From: Mucidula mucida
Lineage: Eukaryota; Basidiomycota; Agaricomycetes; Agaricales; Physalacriaceae
Direction of reading: 5' to 3'
Length of the DNA: 64,000 nucleotides
NCBI GenBank assembly: GCA_015501055.1
Contig: JADNYV010000006.1
Location: 124,001-188,000, forward strand
The notes under the pieces are model-generated. The model saw only the letters and a list, made by a program, of their open reading frames with translations, ran no database searches and had not been told where the DNA came from. The position numbers and the translations under genes are program-made. This document shows positions 12,374 through 26,751 of this stretch, one piece after another. Every line of letters starts with the position of its first letter. The first letter of the stretch is position 1.

Positions 12374-15300
12374 ATGGTCATCAAATCTCCTTGGAAATTG
12401 GGTGTCGACGTCGGTGGAACTTTCACAGATGCTGTACTCTACAACGACACGACCGGAACTACTTTCAGAGCCAAGGTAGCTTGTGAATGGGCGCAATAGG
12501 TCTGTTCAAACACGTCCACAGGTTCCTAGCACTCCGCAAGATCAAAGTGTTGGTGTGCTAGATGCCATTGAGCAGCTCATGTCAGTACATTCCTCTGTGT
12601 GTACTTTCCAATATTGAATGTTCCTGCAGGAATCAAGTCCCGGACAAGGACGTGATAGACATCGCCGTTCTCAACCATGGTCACGCCTTTTGACTCTCAC
12701 GAGTCTCCCTAGTGGCTTATATTGATATAGGCACGACCGTTGCGACAAACGCAGTTTTAGAAGGGAAAGGCGCGCGCGTAGCTCTTCTGGTAACCGAAGG
12801 ATACAAAGACATACTTCAAGTACGCAGAAGTCACGTTCCAGGCGGCCTGGCAGGCTGGTATGCACTCGATGAAGTCGTTTGTATTTCTTTCCACTTAGCC
12901 ACCTGTCTAGGATCGTATGGCCAAAGCCAGTACCATTGGCGCCTCTTGAAATGGTACACAGGCCTCTACTTCCTTTTTAACGCTGCCTTATCATTCCATA
13001 TTAGACCATTGAAGTTTCGGAGCGGATTTCGACCTCCGGCGAAGTTGTTCGCCCGTTCGACGAGGCCGCCCTTCGTGCTAGTCTATCGCGACTCAAGCAG
13101 CTGTCTGATCCGCCACAGTCGATAACCATCTCTCTGATTAATTCGTTTGCTAACCCATGTCACGAGCGGCAGGTGGCTGACGTACTTAAATCAGAAATTC
13201 CAGGTATTCCATTGTCGCTGAGCAGCGAGATCCTTCCCGAGATCATGGAATACGAGAGAACTATGACCACAGTGGCCAATGCATACGTGAAGCCCGTAAT
13301 CGGAACCTACCTGCAAACTCTCCAGGAAAAGTTGGGGAAGACTGAGCTTCGTGTCTTGCGCAGTGACGGTGGGCTCGCAGGTGTCAAGGTCGCGACTGAC
13401 CATTGTGCCAGTCTGCTGTATTCGGTATGCCTTATGTCTTATGGCTTCGAGTTACCGACCACTCTTCAATCAGGGTCCTGCAGGTGGTGTTGCCGGGGTT
13501 GTAAGCCAAGTCTGTAATAACACAGAATACAAAGTAATTCGAGCAATCCTGCGGTTTCCGATGACTCACGTACGTTATAGAACATTTTGACATTCGATAT
13601 GGGTGGAACTAGCACCGATGTCTGTCTCGTACAAGATGGAGTACCAGACATTCGTCGTGAGAGTACAATTGGTGATTTATCCAGTTAGTCGCATTCTCGT
13701 GATAGTCAGCTGCACTCTTCTTGACCGGGGATGCTCCTAGTTCGGGCTCCATCTATTGACGTTCATACTGTTGGGGCTGGCGGCGGCTCTATCGCGACTG
13801 TAGCTGAAATAACTGGTGCGCTTCGAGTTGGCCCTGAGAGTGCTGGCGCTGTTCCAGGTACTTCGAATATACTATCTGTAAGATGGGTTTGATCTCGCTC
13901 TCCCACAGGTCCCGTCTGCTACGCGAAAGGTGGCAAGCTCCCTACCGTTACTGACGCACTCGCTGTTCTTGGGTATTTACCTCCTGCCCTGCTTGGTGGC
14001 TCTTTCAAATTGGACATGGACTCTGCTAAGGCTGTAATTCGAACACAAGTTGCTGACATTCTTGGACTAACCATCCACGATGCCGCAGAGGGTATTCTTA
14101 GGATCGTTACAGAGAAGATGTATGGGAGTCTCCGAAGTGTCAGCGTCGAGAAAGGAAAGGATCCAAGAGACTTCCATTTGACGGCCTTTGGCGGCGCAGG
14201 AGGACTTTTTGCTTGCGAGTTGACTAATCTCTGCGGCACATCTTATCCAACGATTATTCCACCTAGTCCCGGTGGTAAGTTTCTACCTTCTCGGTTATCC
14301 ATAGCCTTACTGATGATCTCTCGTGCATAGTTCTATGTGCTTTTGGCGACGCGTCGACTGCGATGCGACACGAAACATCTGTGACGGTACTACGCCGATT
14401 GAGTGACCTTTCAACGGACGAACTACTTTCCATGTGCTCTCATCTGCAAACTCAAGTATCTGCCGTGCTGAAGAGTGAAGGAGTGGAATCGCCCAGAGAG
14501 AAATGGGAGGCCGATCTTCGATTTCATGGACAAGCTACCAGTCTGCCTGTTTCGTTCACATTCGATGATTTGTCCACACAAGGACCGGATGTGCTGAGAC
14601 GACGGTATTATTTCCTTTGTCGTTCCGGAAGCACTTACATATACTATCCACTCAGATTTTTGGACATCCACAAACAGCTGTTCACGTTCTGTCTCGATCT
14701 TGACGTAGAAATTCTGAACATCAGAGCTATAGCAGAAGAAATCATCAGACCCGCTGTGTTGCCCGCCAAGGCAGTCAGGCAAGCCGACATAAAGGAAGCC
14801 ATCGCAACTAGGACTACCATTGTAAATTATTTTCTCTTGAGGTCACACGCCAAGCTCACTCTGACAAGTATTATGGCGGTCGAATGTGGTCTGATGTGCC
14901 CATTTACAAACGCGCTTCGCTCTTTGCGGGCGATCAACTCACTGGTCCCTGTATCATCACTGAGGTTAGTTCGTATGTTGTCTGTTGAGCTTCCATAAAG
15001 TGAAGCTTTCTAGATTGATAGCAATACAATCATTACTCCCTTCCACTATGCTGCAGTGGATGACGTTGGGAACATCTTGATCTGGAAGCAGGTGGGGACG
15101 ATAGCCAAAGAAATCGCTATTTCAAGCGAAGTTAACGTTGACACCATCGTTGTTCAACTCGTTGAAGGTAGCAGCAACTATTCTGGCCTCTTTCCTGTGT
15201 TCACATTCACGCAGCCTCCCTCCAAAGTGCCAGAAACGAGATGGACACTCTGATCCAAAGATAGGTTCCGTGTGTAACTGTCACCACTGTCCGTTCTGAT

Positions 15301-17902
15301 GTTCAAGCACGGTAGCTATGTCCCCAGCCATGCGAGAGCAGGTCAGTCACGCTTGTGTTCACAAAGTTCAAAAACTCAACAACAACATCTAGTTAGACTA
15401 CTTTCCCATGATAGCTGCGGGTGAAGGGCCTAACTCCGGAAAGATGGTCTGTGGGCAATTCGGAAGTTTCATTCCTGGATTTCTTGCTATTTGGGACGAA
15501 AGCATCGTTGAAGGAGATGTGTTTCTAACCAACGATCCCTATTCTGTCAGGTCAGTTTCTGCTCGCAATACTTTGACAAGGATTGCCGACCATTCTGGGT
15601 AGCAACGCGGTCTCGCATCTCAACGATTTCCTGGTCATCACTCCCATTTTCCACGAGGGAAAACTCGTGTCTTGGGCTGCCAATCTAGGTCATTTCACCG
15701 ACATTGGTTCCGTCGTTCCAGGAAGCATGCCGAGTACGATGAACTATCTGCCTTCATGTTGATGCGACTCTAATTCGCCTCCTAGATTGTGCCACTAGCA
15801 TATTCGAAGACGGGCTGCAAATCCCAATCTGTAAATTGTATTCTGCAGGTGTTCCGAATACCGCTGTGTTTAAGGTTGATTTCATGTCACCGGCGAGGTC
15901 AAACCTAATCCGAATCTCAGATCATAGAGCGTAACAGTCGCAAACCTGATTTCGCGCGGAGTGACCTACAGGCTCTTGTTGCGGCTACGAGGATAGCCAG
16001 TCGACGTGTCATTGAGATGTGTGAACGGTGCGTCGCCCCTCCCAAACTCCCAACTGATAAATATGACATATGATTGTAGGTTTGGGCGTGCATCTTACGA
16101 GGCTGCCCTGGACCAGCTTCTAGCGCGGAATAAGAGTGCAGTCGGGAAACTCATTCATACGACGATTCCTAACGAACCAATTTACTTTGAAGACTACATC
16201 GATGATGATGGCTTTGGATTGGGACCATGGAAAGTGGCTTGGTAAGTCATCGCCGTCAGTCTCAGTACAGGACAGCCTTCTCAGTCAATCAGCACTATGT
16301 CAAAAATTGCCGATGAGAAAGAAGGCGAAGTTGTACTTTTTGACTTTGAAGGAACTGATCCCCAGTCTGACCGCTCTATCAACTTTGCATTATCCCATGA
16401 CATGATGAGGATGTTCGTTGTCTTCTACCTCTTGACGGTGTTCGTATGTCAATATTTTTTGGAAATCGCTTGATGCACCGAATAACCATCTACAGGATCC
16501 TTCGACCGTTGTCAATGATGGCTCCTACGACCTTATCAAGGTCTCCATCCCAGAAGGTACGATCTTGAACCCCATCCGACCAGCGGCTCTGTCGTGCAGG
16601 ACCCATCTCCTGGGACGTATCTTTGACGTAATCGGCGCGTTGTTTGGTCAAAGACAACCAGAGTTTTTGTCTGCTGCTGGTTTCAGTGACTCGCCACACT
16701 TCTTTTACAGTGGTTGGACAAAAGAAGGGGAGTGGTTTCAGGTGATGATGACCCTTGTTGAGGTCACGACTTTTTCACTGACATTTGATCCTTAAGCTTT
16801 ATCAAATCGGGTTCGGGGTACGTCTTTACCAAGAACAGCTCCTGCGCTGTACGCTTATGTGTTTACCTTTAGGGCATTCCTGCTCGGCCTCACGGTGATG
16901 GTCCCGATGGCCACAGTCTTTGGCCTTCAATGCGTTCTGTGCCCAACGAATTCTTAGAGAGCTATCTTCCAATGCGCGTAGATCGATACGAGGTGTGTGT
17001 GTACTCCAACCATTTAGCATGGTCTGACTCATTTCGTACTTCAGACTGTACCGGACTCTGGCGGCGAGGGCTTATATCGTGGCGGCAATGCGATGCATAT
17101 TGGTTAGGACTCTGCATGAGCTTCTTAAGGCCTCAAGAACTGACAAAATTCCAGATTACACATTCCTAGAACCTGGAAATATATCCGTCCATGACGACCG
17201 ATGGCTCACTAAACCTTGGGGTGTTCATGGCGGTGGTGTAGGTGGGAGATCGAAAAAGACTTTAGTTCGGTATTCGGAGGATCCGGTAGATCCGCCTCGG
17301 AAAGCCATCGGCTCGAAAGAGGATTTCGTAGCGGTAAGGTTCATTTTAATCTGAAACCTAGATGAATGCTGAATGAGCTACAGGTTTTCCCGGGAGATGT
17401 CCTGGAATGGGTTACTTGGGGAGGTACCTCTTTCCGTTCGTTGTGATCTGTATGTCATTCTGACCTTGATATTTTCAGGCGGCGGCTGGTAAGCTTGTGC
17501 CTGCATTCAAACTGAACTTGCACTGAGATTTTTGGAAGGGGTAATCCATTAGAACGTGATCCTCACCTAGTTGCGAAGGAAGTCCGACAAGGGTTGATAA
17601 AAAACACATCGCGTTACGGTGTAGTGCTCGACGCCAAGGGCGATGTGGACCTTCAAGCTACATTTCAACTGCGACATGAAATGCTGCCAAAACAGGAACT
17701 CTTGGCGCGAAACCTTTTCAACCGTGGCGGGACACTGAAGGAGATTCTTGCGACATGTGAAGAAGAGACTGGACTACCAGCCCCGGCGCTGCCTTCATCG
17801 AGAATTCTGCGTGGACCTGTGGCGCAGTTGAAGCACATTCAAATATTGCACCAGAAACGACAGGAAGAGGATAAACAGTTATTTGTACAAGCAAGCCTGT
17901 AG
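12374..17902 (+). CDS. 5-oxoprolinase / hydantoinase-family ATP-dependent hydrolase (fused HyuA-HyuB)
   Basis: Long gene with more than twenty small exons. The N-terminal half is the HyuA-type ATPase module: [36 protein letters not shown], the [19 protein letters not shown] segment and [17 protein letters not shown]. The C-terminal half is the HyuB module: [43 protein letters not shown], and near the end [16 protein letters not shown] and [21 protein letters not shown]. Fungal 5-oxoprolinases use ATP to open 5-oxoproline to glutamate in glutathione turnover and carry both modules in one chain of about 1,290 residues, which fits the span here. Other members act on hydantoins or aromatic ketones, so the substrate is an inference. 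One intron (14605-14655, 51 bases) is stop-free and a multiple of three. Start chosen at ATG 12374, in good context. Confidence 0.82.
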
Positions 17903-17944
17903 AATGTTGTATGAGAACATGATGTGTCAGAGCTAGCTAGGCCT

Positions 17945-18906
17945 TCAAGGAATGGCAGGCACCGATAATGGTGGCCTCAACATCACCGAAGCCCCATCCT
18001 CGATCTGAGAAGCAAGAGGCTGGCTGTTTTCTAATTGACGATCTTCTGTCACTTCGAATAACCGCAGCGGCTATGAAACAGTGATTAAGAAAGCATATAA
18101 AGATAATGTTACCATCGCACGAACCGATGTTTTGATCTTCGCCGCTTGTGCCAGTAGATCGATTGCCTTGCCCGTGACGATGGTCTCAGCAGACTTACTC
18201 AGAGCGGGCAGCATGAGAGAGAAAACGGAATACCTTGCGTACCCAATATACCTTCTCCTCTCTAGCATCAACGTGCAACCTGATGTGAAAACGATCATTC
18301 ACAGACACAGAGGTAGGCTTATCCTTCGGATCGGCAGGCGTTGCGCGATGGCGCATCTTCATCAACTGGACTTTATTGAGTTGCGCCAATTTCACAGGAT
18401 CAGTGGGCATTTTTGGACCATTAGCTTGCGTTCCAGTCTGGGATTCGGAGGCTTTCGAGGAGAAATGCTTCGCCAACAAGGCTCTGGCCGCGTCATTCTT
18501 AGTGCCGCTACTCTTGTCGGCTTGGAGAGAGCACGAGTGCGCATCTGGATATCTGTGTCTGTAAAGTACGGTTACGCGTCAAACTGCAACGTCTTGTAAT
18601 ACGTCCTTACTCTGCGCAAAAGGCCAGATGGCAATGGGAACACGAAGCTGCAGATTTTGCCTCTGCGGCGGAAAATGCGTCAAGGCTGGCGTTGCTGCAC
18701 TCGGCCAAGGCACATCTCTGGAACTTGGCCGCAGGATCAGAGGAGTGTGGCGTGGCAGTGCCAAGTAGGCGACACGTATGGGCGTCAGGTAATATGTGAT
18801 CTCTGCAGAAATAGAGGTCGCACGAGCATCGGAGGGGGAGAAAGTCAATTTGTCGACAGTTGTTCTGTGAGCATTGAGATCCAACGTCAAGAAGATCGGC
18901 GTCCAT
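17945..18906 (-). CDS. AN1-type zinc-finger protein, Cuz1/ZFAND1-like
   Basis: Five exons or so. The N-terminus carries two AN1 zinc fingers: LDVGSQCSQNNCRQIDFLPLRC..YFCRDHILPDAHTC and then CALAEC..SCSHCHLAFCAE joined across an intron to HRYPDAHSC. The C-terminal half contains FHIRLHVDAREEKVYWVRK spliced to TIVTGKAIDLLAQAAKIK and finally to PLRLFEVTEDRQL, a ubiquitin-like fold region seen in yeast Cuz1 and human ZFAND1. Those proteins recruit Cdc48/p97 and proteasomes to arsenite-induced stress granules; a similar role here is inferred. Unspliced, the C-terminal exon would stop early, so the introns at about 18202-18254 and 18073-18120 matter for the call. Its stop lies 42 bases from the stop of the convergent oxoprolinase gene. 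Confidence 0.8.
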
Positions 18907-19095
18907 GATCAAACTTGATGCGTGACGGTAACGATCTTCCACACGAGGTGGAGTTGCTCTACTATATACGAGTTTCTGAAGAGAGGATCCGAGCAATCCC
19001 ACGCCCGTTATACTTGGGTCGCTGCGTGCATGTAGCTTTAAACACAGATAGAATCCGGAATGCCATTCATTGCCGAACAAAAAGTGTAAAAACAT

Positions 19096-20322
19096 CTACT
19101 TTTTCACCGTTTTGCCCTTCTTCTTGCCTCCACTGAAAGGTTTCTTGCCCTCAAAGCCAGGTCGCGACTTGCCTGAACTACCACCTTTCCGTCGTTCGTT
19201 GCGGCTCGCGATATTGTCAGTCCTCTTCTTCTGCTTGGCTGCCATTGACGCCGTGACCTGCTCCTTGCGGTCATCCCAAGCCTTTTTGCTCTTTGTCTTC
19301 TCCTTCTCCTTCCGCTTCACAGCCTTCTTTAGTCGCCCCTCATCGTCACGCAGCTTGACGCCGTCGAGACGAGCCTCGGCCTTTGCAAACTTGTCCTTTT
19401 CTTCAATGGCTTTGCGCTTGTCTTCAGGCAAAGCTGCTAGACGCTCTTTCCGGGCAGCAAGTTGAGCGAGAGCTTGTGAAGGATCAGACGATGTTTTGAG
19501 ATTGTGCGTGCTAGCCGGCTTGGTGCTCGTAGATGCGAAAGCAACGGTGGCGTATTTTCCTGACGGCGGTAATTGCACATCTGGTACAAGCAATTGCGTC
19601 TAAAAGTAAAAAGTTAGCGTATGACCGGATAACTGATATCGTGCATACCTTTGTGATATTGCCCTGCTTTTTCTTTTCGTCCTTGCCCATCTCTGGTTTC
19701 CGCTTTCCCTTGAGTTCCTCTTCGCGACGTATCTTTTCCTTTGTCTCCTTTCGCCGCCGTTCTCGCATAGCGCCGCGTTGGCGACGACGTTCCTCCAGGA
19801 GCTCGTCTTTACCGCTCGGTGCACGCCCACCGCGACGCAGTTGAGCCATACGGGCATGGAGCTTTTCGCGGAGCGTTTCGATGCCACCCGCTTGTGGCAT
19901 CGGGACAATGGGCTCCATGCTCACGTCGCCATCCTCGTCTTGGGCATCATCGTCTAGATCGATATCGACGTTCAAGTGGCCCCCATCGTCTTCGTCGTCT
20001 GACGGTGAATCGAGCGTTCGTTTTGAAGACGAGGCCTGAGCTTCGTGTTGCAAGTCAACAACGCTCTTGTTGTTGGCGGGATCAAACTGCCCAGTGTCAG
20101 CCGCGAGCTTCGCCAATGTACGATGCGCACCTTGTCGCGTTTGGCCTTCTTGAGAGCATCTTTTTTGAGTTCCTTCTGCTTTTTTGTGTGTTTCTGGTAT
20201 TTCGACGCCTGTTCGTCGGGATCTTGGACGAGATAGTATTTTGCAGGAATGAGTCTAAGCAGAGACTCAAAGGTGTCGTTGTGTCGCTCCAAGGACGCCT
20301 GGAGGTCGACGCTCGATGTCAT
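19096..20322 (-). CDS. RRP14: SURF6 / Rrp14 ribosome biogenesis protein
   Basis: Three exons or so on the minus strand, starting at ATG 20320-20322 ([20 protein letters not shown]). The N-terminal part has [14 protein letters not shown], the Rrp14-N motif; the middle is acidic; the rest is an extremely Lys/Arg/Glu-rich helix with [39 protein letters not shown] and a C-terminal [16 protein letters not shown] tail, the SURF6 domain. Known role: nucleolar protein needed for 18S and 25S rRNA processing and large-subunit assembly. Head-to-head with the UPF0538 gene (53 bases between start codons). Low-complexity basic composition explains the many antisense open frames over this locus. Confidence 0.9.
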
Positions 20323-20375
20323 GGCAAAAATGAAGAGACGAGAGCACGTGCTCGATCAATCTCATCTTCACCATC
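20323..20375. promoter_or_regulatory. Compact divergent promoter, SURF6 / UPF0538
   Basis: 53 bases between start codons. Contains the palindrome GCACGTGC (centre of AGAGCACGTGCTCG), a CACGTG E-box on both strands that could bind a bHLH factor such as Cbf1/Pho4 type. No TATA box. Confidence 0.5.
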
Positions 20376-21049
20376 ATGCCCTCAGACTTTTCAGACGTTT
20401 TAACAAACGAGGCTCTACCAAAGACTTGCGCGACTCTAACTTTAAGGATAATCAAATCATTCGAATTTCGCACTGAAAAGAGCCTTGTCTTGCACAGCAT
20501 CAATCTTGAATCAACAACTGTGGGTCAACTCAAGGATCTCGCGCGCCAAGGTACCAACTGCTTTCGTCCTGCTCAGGCTCACTTCTTGAGCTCGGATTAG
20601 CAATAAAGACACAGCCTGGATGGAAACCCTACAAAACCGTTGTTCTAGGTGCGAACGAATCCTGGCCGGGTCTTGTTAGTCGATACAACTTTTCGTTAGA
20701 CACCTTGAAACTATACACGCAGGCCCATGGAGCAAAGGTCTGTTCTCTCTCTTGTTGCACTGGTTCTTCTCATGACATTACCCACAGACCACGAATCTCA
20801 TAATAAACCTTGATCATGATGACTGGATATTCGACGATGATTCCAAGATTCTCGCAGACGTTGGGTTTGGTTCGTACGTCTCTCTTGATAGAGGACACTT
20901 GAGTTGACAACACTTACAGAGAACGAAACAGAAGTTAGCTTCTTCAACAGAGACCTTTATGAGCAGTTCAAGCTCCATCCCGAGGTAGGAGCATAACCAT
21001 ACTCAAAGAACCAAAACTGACCGTTTCACAGACTCACTGGGATTGCTAA
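20376..21049 (+). CDS. UPF0538 family protein (C2orf76-like)
   Basis: Six short exons. Joined, they read TLTLRIIKSFEFRTEKSLVL, then TTVGQLKDLARQ spliced to AIKTQPGWKPYKT, DTLKLYTQAHGAK, TTNLIINLDHDDWIF, FENETEVSFFNRDLYEQFK and a final HWDC before TAA 21047-21049. This is the full conserved pattern of the small eukaryotic UPF0538 family (ubiquitin-like fold expected), whose function is unknown to me. Introns fall at about 20551-20600, 20649-20700, 20738-20787, 20871-20919 and 20983-21031. A predictor that ignores them would report only the first 74-codon frame. Divergent from SURF6. Confidence 0.82.
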
Positions 21050-21146
21050 CAGAATTGTTATCTAGATAGTAGTATATTCTTAATGTACAGAGGAATACAA
21101 GTCAAAGTGGACAGCAAGACAGAGTAAACGACAGGAAGCGCTGGGG

Positions 21147-21902
21147 TTATATCACACCTAGATGATCTTCTTTTATCGTCCCAATGGCAAACTGAAAAAG
21201 GTTTAATACACATTCTTGAAGAACATCGACACACGTACAATCTCAGTAGCATCGACGCGAGTACCGACGATTTTTAGCCGCACCAAGGTCGTTTTTTCAA
21301 TAATCTGAGCATGTTATATGTGCGAGGAAGTAACGAGTTGGGTAGACAGATACCTGGTCATCCGATGCAAAGGACGGTGGATTTGAGTTGGGGTCGAATT
21401 TCATGCCGGGATGTATGAGCTAGAGAATGCATTGGAATCCCATCAGCAGCAAATGATCAGACGCGCACTTGTTGTGAGACGAATACGTTCAACGGACCAC
21501 ATTCCGCGAAAAAGCCCATCTATCATAACATTAATGACTATGCTGTAGCTTTAGACACGCATACCTTGGTGACATTCGTGACGATTCCATCGACGACCTC
21601 TCCCTTGAACGGCTTGAAGACAATGGCTCGATAGCGCGTCACAAACTCGGCCTGGCCGCTTCCACTGAGCACCATGCCCTTGCCAATATCCAGGATCGAC
21701 ACCACGGCGATGATGTACCCAAAGGCGCCTACACAAGTGCCCTCGACGTCCGCATATAATTTTGACTCCAAATGGTTCAACATGCGCGGCCCGAAATACG
21801 ACGGGTGCAGCATAATTGTATGGCTCAGCTCTTTCTGGGCAGTATAACGTAGGGGTGGTCAACCAGCAGCAACGGCAACGGGTGACTTACGATGAAGAAC
21901 AT
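21147..21902 (-). CDS. RPB7: RNA polymerase II subunit Rpb7
   Basis: First exon is only MFFI, joined across a ~50-base intron to KELSHTIMLHPSYFGPRM, the standard start of Rpb7. Then NHLESKLYADVEGTCVG, YIIAVVSILDIGKGMVL and FVTRYRAIVFKPFKGEV (N-terminal RNP-like domain), followed by GFFAECGPLNVFVSQQLI and SPPSFASDDQ-like residues of the C-terminal S1/OB domain, ending IKEDHLGVI. About 171 residues, the usual length. With Rpb4 it forms the stalk of polymerase II that contacts emerging RNA. Several 50-base introns; start at ATG 21900-21902. Divergent from the DHX35 gene with only 42 bases between start codons. Confidence 0.92.
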
Positions 21903-21944
21903 GACCGTAACTGGGAGAGTGCGATTGTTTGGTCTCTTACCATC
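21903..21944. promoter_or_regulatory. Compact divergent promoter, RPB7 / DHX35
   Basis: 42 bases between start codons of a polymerase subunit and an RNA helicase, the shortest spacer in the window. No recognisable core promoter element; at least one promoter must extend into the first exon or intron of its partner. Confidence 0.5.
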
Positions 21945-24774
<2,830 letters not shown>

Positions 24775-25137
24775 ACGCTAGCCGTGAGACCCTTGGGTGC
24801 TATCTGTGTTGTATCAGTAAATCGATCTTTCTTTTCTTTTCGATGCTTCACTCCGCTCTTTTGCGCTCACCGCATTGCCTGATGGTCTCTCATAACAGGA
24901 GGCGAACGCCTGAAACACAATAGACGACCGAGGCTAAGTCCTTCAAGGTACGTATCCTGGTTCATTACTCGACTCTTGAATTGTCTGGACACTGGGATAT
25001 GCCTACAGTGCCATCGACATTTCGTGTGGTGTGTCTGCACTTGTCATAAACCATATGGAGAGAAAAAGACTCTTGAATTGAGAGCGGCATCATCTGACAG
25101 TCAAGGACTGAGATAAGAACCGGGCTCTGTCTGTTGT
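24775..25137. other. Intergenic, no gene seen
   Basis: 363 bases between DHX35 and the decayed NAD(P)-binding gene. Likely holds the DHX35 3' untranslated region. A 13-base direct repeat GACTCTTGAATTG occurs at 24971-24983 and 25068-25080. Nothing else recognisable. Confidence 0.5.
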
Positions 25138-26265
25138 ATGACTACTGTATCGGCATGCTCCAACTGGTCAGCATTGATTTTCAATGCAGTTATTGCTATC
25201 ATGCTAAGTTATTCGGGTATATAGCTACTCACTGGTGCTACAGGTTTCATTGGAGGCACAACCTTGACTACTCTACTAGCCCGGGGTGATGTTCAAGCCG
25301 CCGAGATTGGCATAACTTGGCTTGTCCGGGAAGAGGAGCGCGCTAGGCAGCTACGAGACGACTAGGTGTCAAAACCATAGTCGCCGATCTCGACGACACT
25401 TCTGGTCGAAAATATCGCTTCAGAAGCTGTTAGTTGGGTGACCGTTATATAGCCTTCAATAGGCGCTTTTAATTCACAGGAACCTCTAGCTGTCATCAAC
25501 GCAGCCAACTCTGATCATCCAAAGGGCGCTGCCGCAATCGTGGCGGGATTAGCGAAGCGACAAGTGACAACAGGGAAACGTAGCATATTCATTCATGTAT
25601 GTTGTCCGCAATGCGCTATTGATTACCCCCTGCAGAGCTCTGGCACTGGCGTGTGACTGAAGAATGCAGAGGAGAATATGCGAGTGGACTGAAACTCGGT
25701 CAAGCACTATACATCGGGAAAGGTTGATCTGGCCAAAGCCGGTACCGAATTTGTGAGATAACCCAGAGTCATCAGGCCTCGGGATGTGAAACGGCGTTCA
25801 TGTCCAGGATCTCGTCGATCTGTACCTCATACTCATGGACGACGCTTTGAGCCGTTCTCCCCTAGCATTATCCGCGTCCGAGGGATACTACTTTTGCGCC
25901 ACGAACACGTACCAGTGGAAACACCTGGCTGCTGAGGTTGGATCCCGTCTGCATGCCTTGGGGGCAATCGCCCATCCCGCACCTCGCCAAGTCAGCGCTG
26001 AAGAAGAGGGTGACGTGTTCGGCGCCTGGTCGGGATTTGCATATGCAAGTAACTGTGAGACATGCGCGCGCAAGGTGGGAACAACAACTGATCTCGGACT
26101 TTAGCGCGCTCGAAAGCTGGGAAAGCGTATCAGCTGGGGTGGAACCCCAGGCACCTCACGACGGGGCTTTTCGATTCTATTGAGGAGGAGTATGCAGCTG
26201 TTCTGGTTGAGGGCAAGATCAGGCCCCGAAGGTTCATTTTAACGAGATGTATAACCTGGGGATAA
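25138..26265 (+). pseudogene. Decayed NAD(P)-binding (NmrA/extended-SDR-like) protein
   Basis: Pieces of a Rossmann-fold protein are recognisable in order but not in one frame. LTGATGFIGGTTLTTLLARG (25225 on) holds the TGxxGxxG dinucleotide-binding loop; after WLVREEERARQLRD a shift of frame is needed to read on into GVKTIVADLDD. Then VINAANSDHPKGAAAIVAGL, a piece reading SSGTGV before a TGA, EYASGLKLGQALYIGKG in a shifted frame, the open stretch 25835-26104 (CATNTYQWKHLAAEVGSRL) and a final frame LGWNPRHLTTGLFDSIEEEY to 26265. At least two frame shifts and several in-frame stops cannot all be explained by introns. Related fungal proteins are uncharacterised NAD(P)-dependent oxidoreductases or epimerases. 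An alternative is a live gene with sequencing errors, less likely with so many lesions. Confidence 0.7.
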
Positions 26266-26751
26266 AGAAGCGGCTTGCATTGTTTTCTTCGGCCGTACAT
26301 ATACGTAGTTCAGGAGGCACCAGTGGACGATAACAAGCTGACAGATTCCCATCCGAAGAGGAACAAGTCTCCATGCTTCGCATTTGGCTTCTGGAGTCCA
26401 ACCCCGTGGACGTTCAAATCTTTTCGCGCAATTCTTAATCTGCCATGGCTTCATATCCAACATCACCCGAAGATGTGTCTCCGCGACATGGCGCTAGCTT
26501 CAGGCAAGGTATGTGCATTGTCTCAAACACCGAGTAACTGTGGCCAACGAGACCTGTGGTACGAACAAGTTTCCCTGATCATAGAGTCATACATAACTAT
26601 CTAGATTATAATGATCTACGGATACCAAATGGTAAGAACAAATAAAATATGCCAAGGAATGAAATCGTTATGCGTATCCTAGATGTACAAAAGAACGTGG
26701 ATGATGTCGACAGCAAACAGGGTATCAATGTACGTATAGCATAAAATTGTT
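26266..26751. other. Intergenic with a gene fragment
   Basis: Between the decayed oxidoreductase and the 3' end of the CLIP-170-like gene. Apart from the uS8m fragment described separately, it holds AT-rich sequence (about 26590-26660) and presumably the 3' untranslated region of the minus-strand gene. No credible coding frame. Confidence 0.5.
26428..26490 (+). pseudogene. Fragment of the uS8m (MRPS8) gene
   Basis: The stretch at 26447-26470 is identical for 24 bases to 10311-10334 inside the intact uS8m gene, and similarity continues with gaps and mismatches on both sides (CAATTCTTAATCTGCCAT against CAATTTTACTCCGCCAC). In the matching frame it reads HGFISNITR followed soon by a stop. It is the same strand and too short to be functional. 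Most likely a remnant of a duplicated or captured copy, since a 24-base exact match next to further similarity is not expected by chance. Confidence 0.65.
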
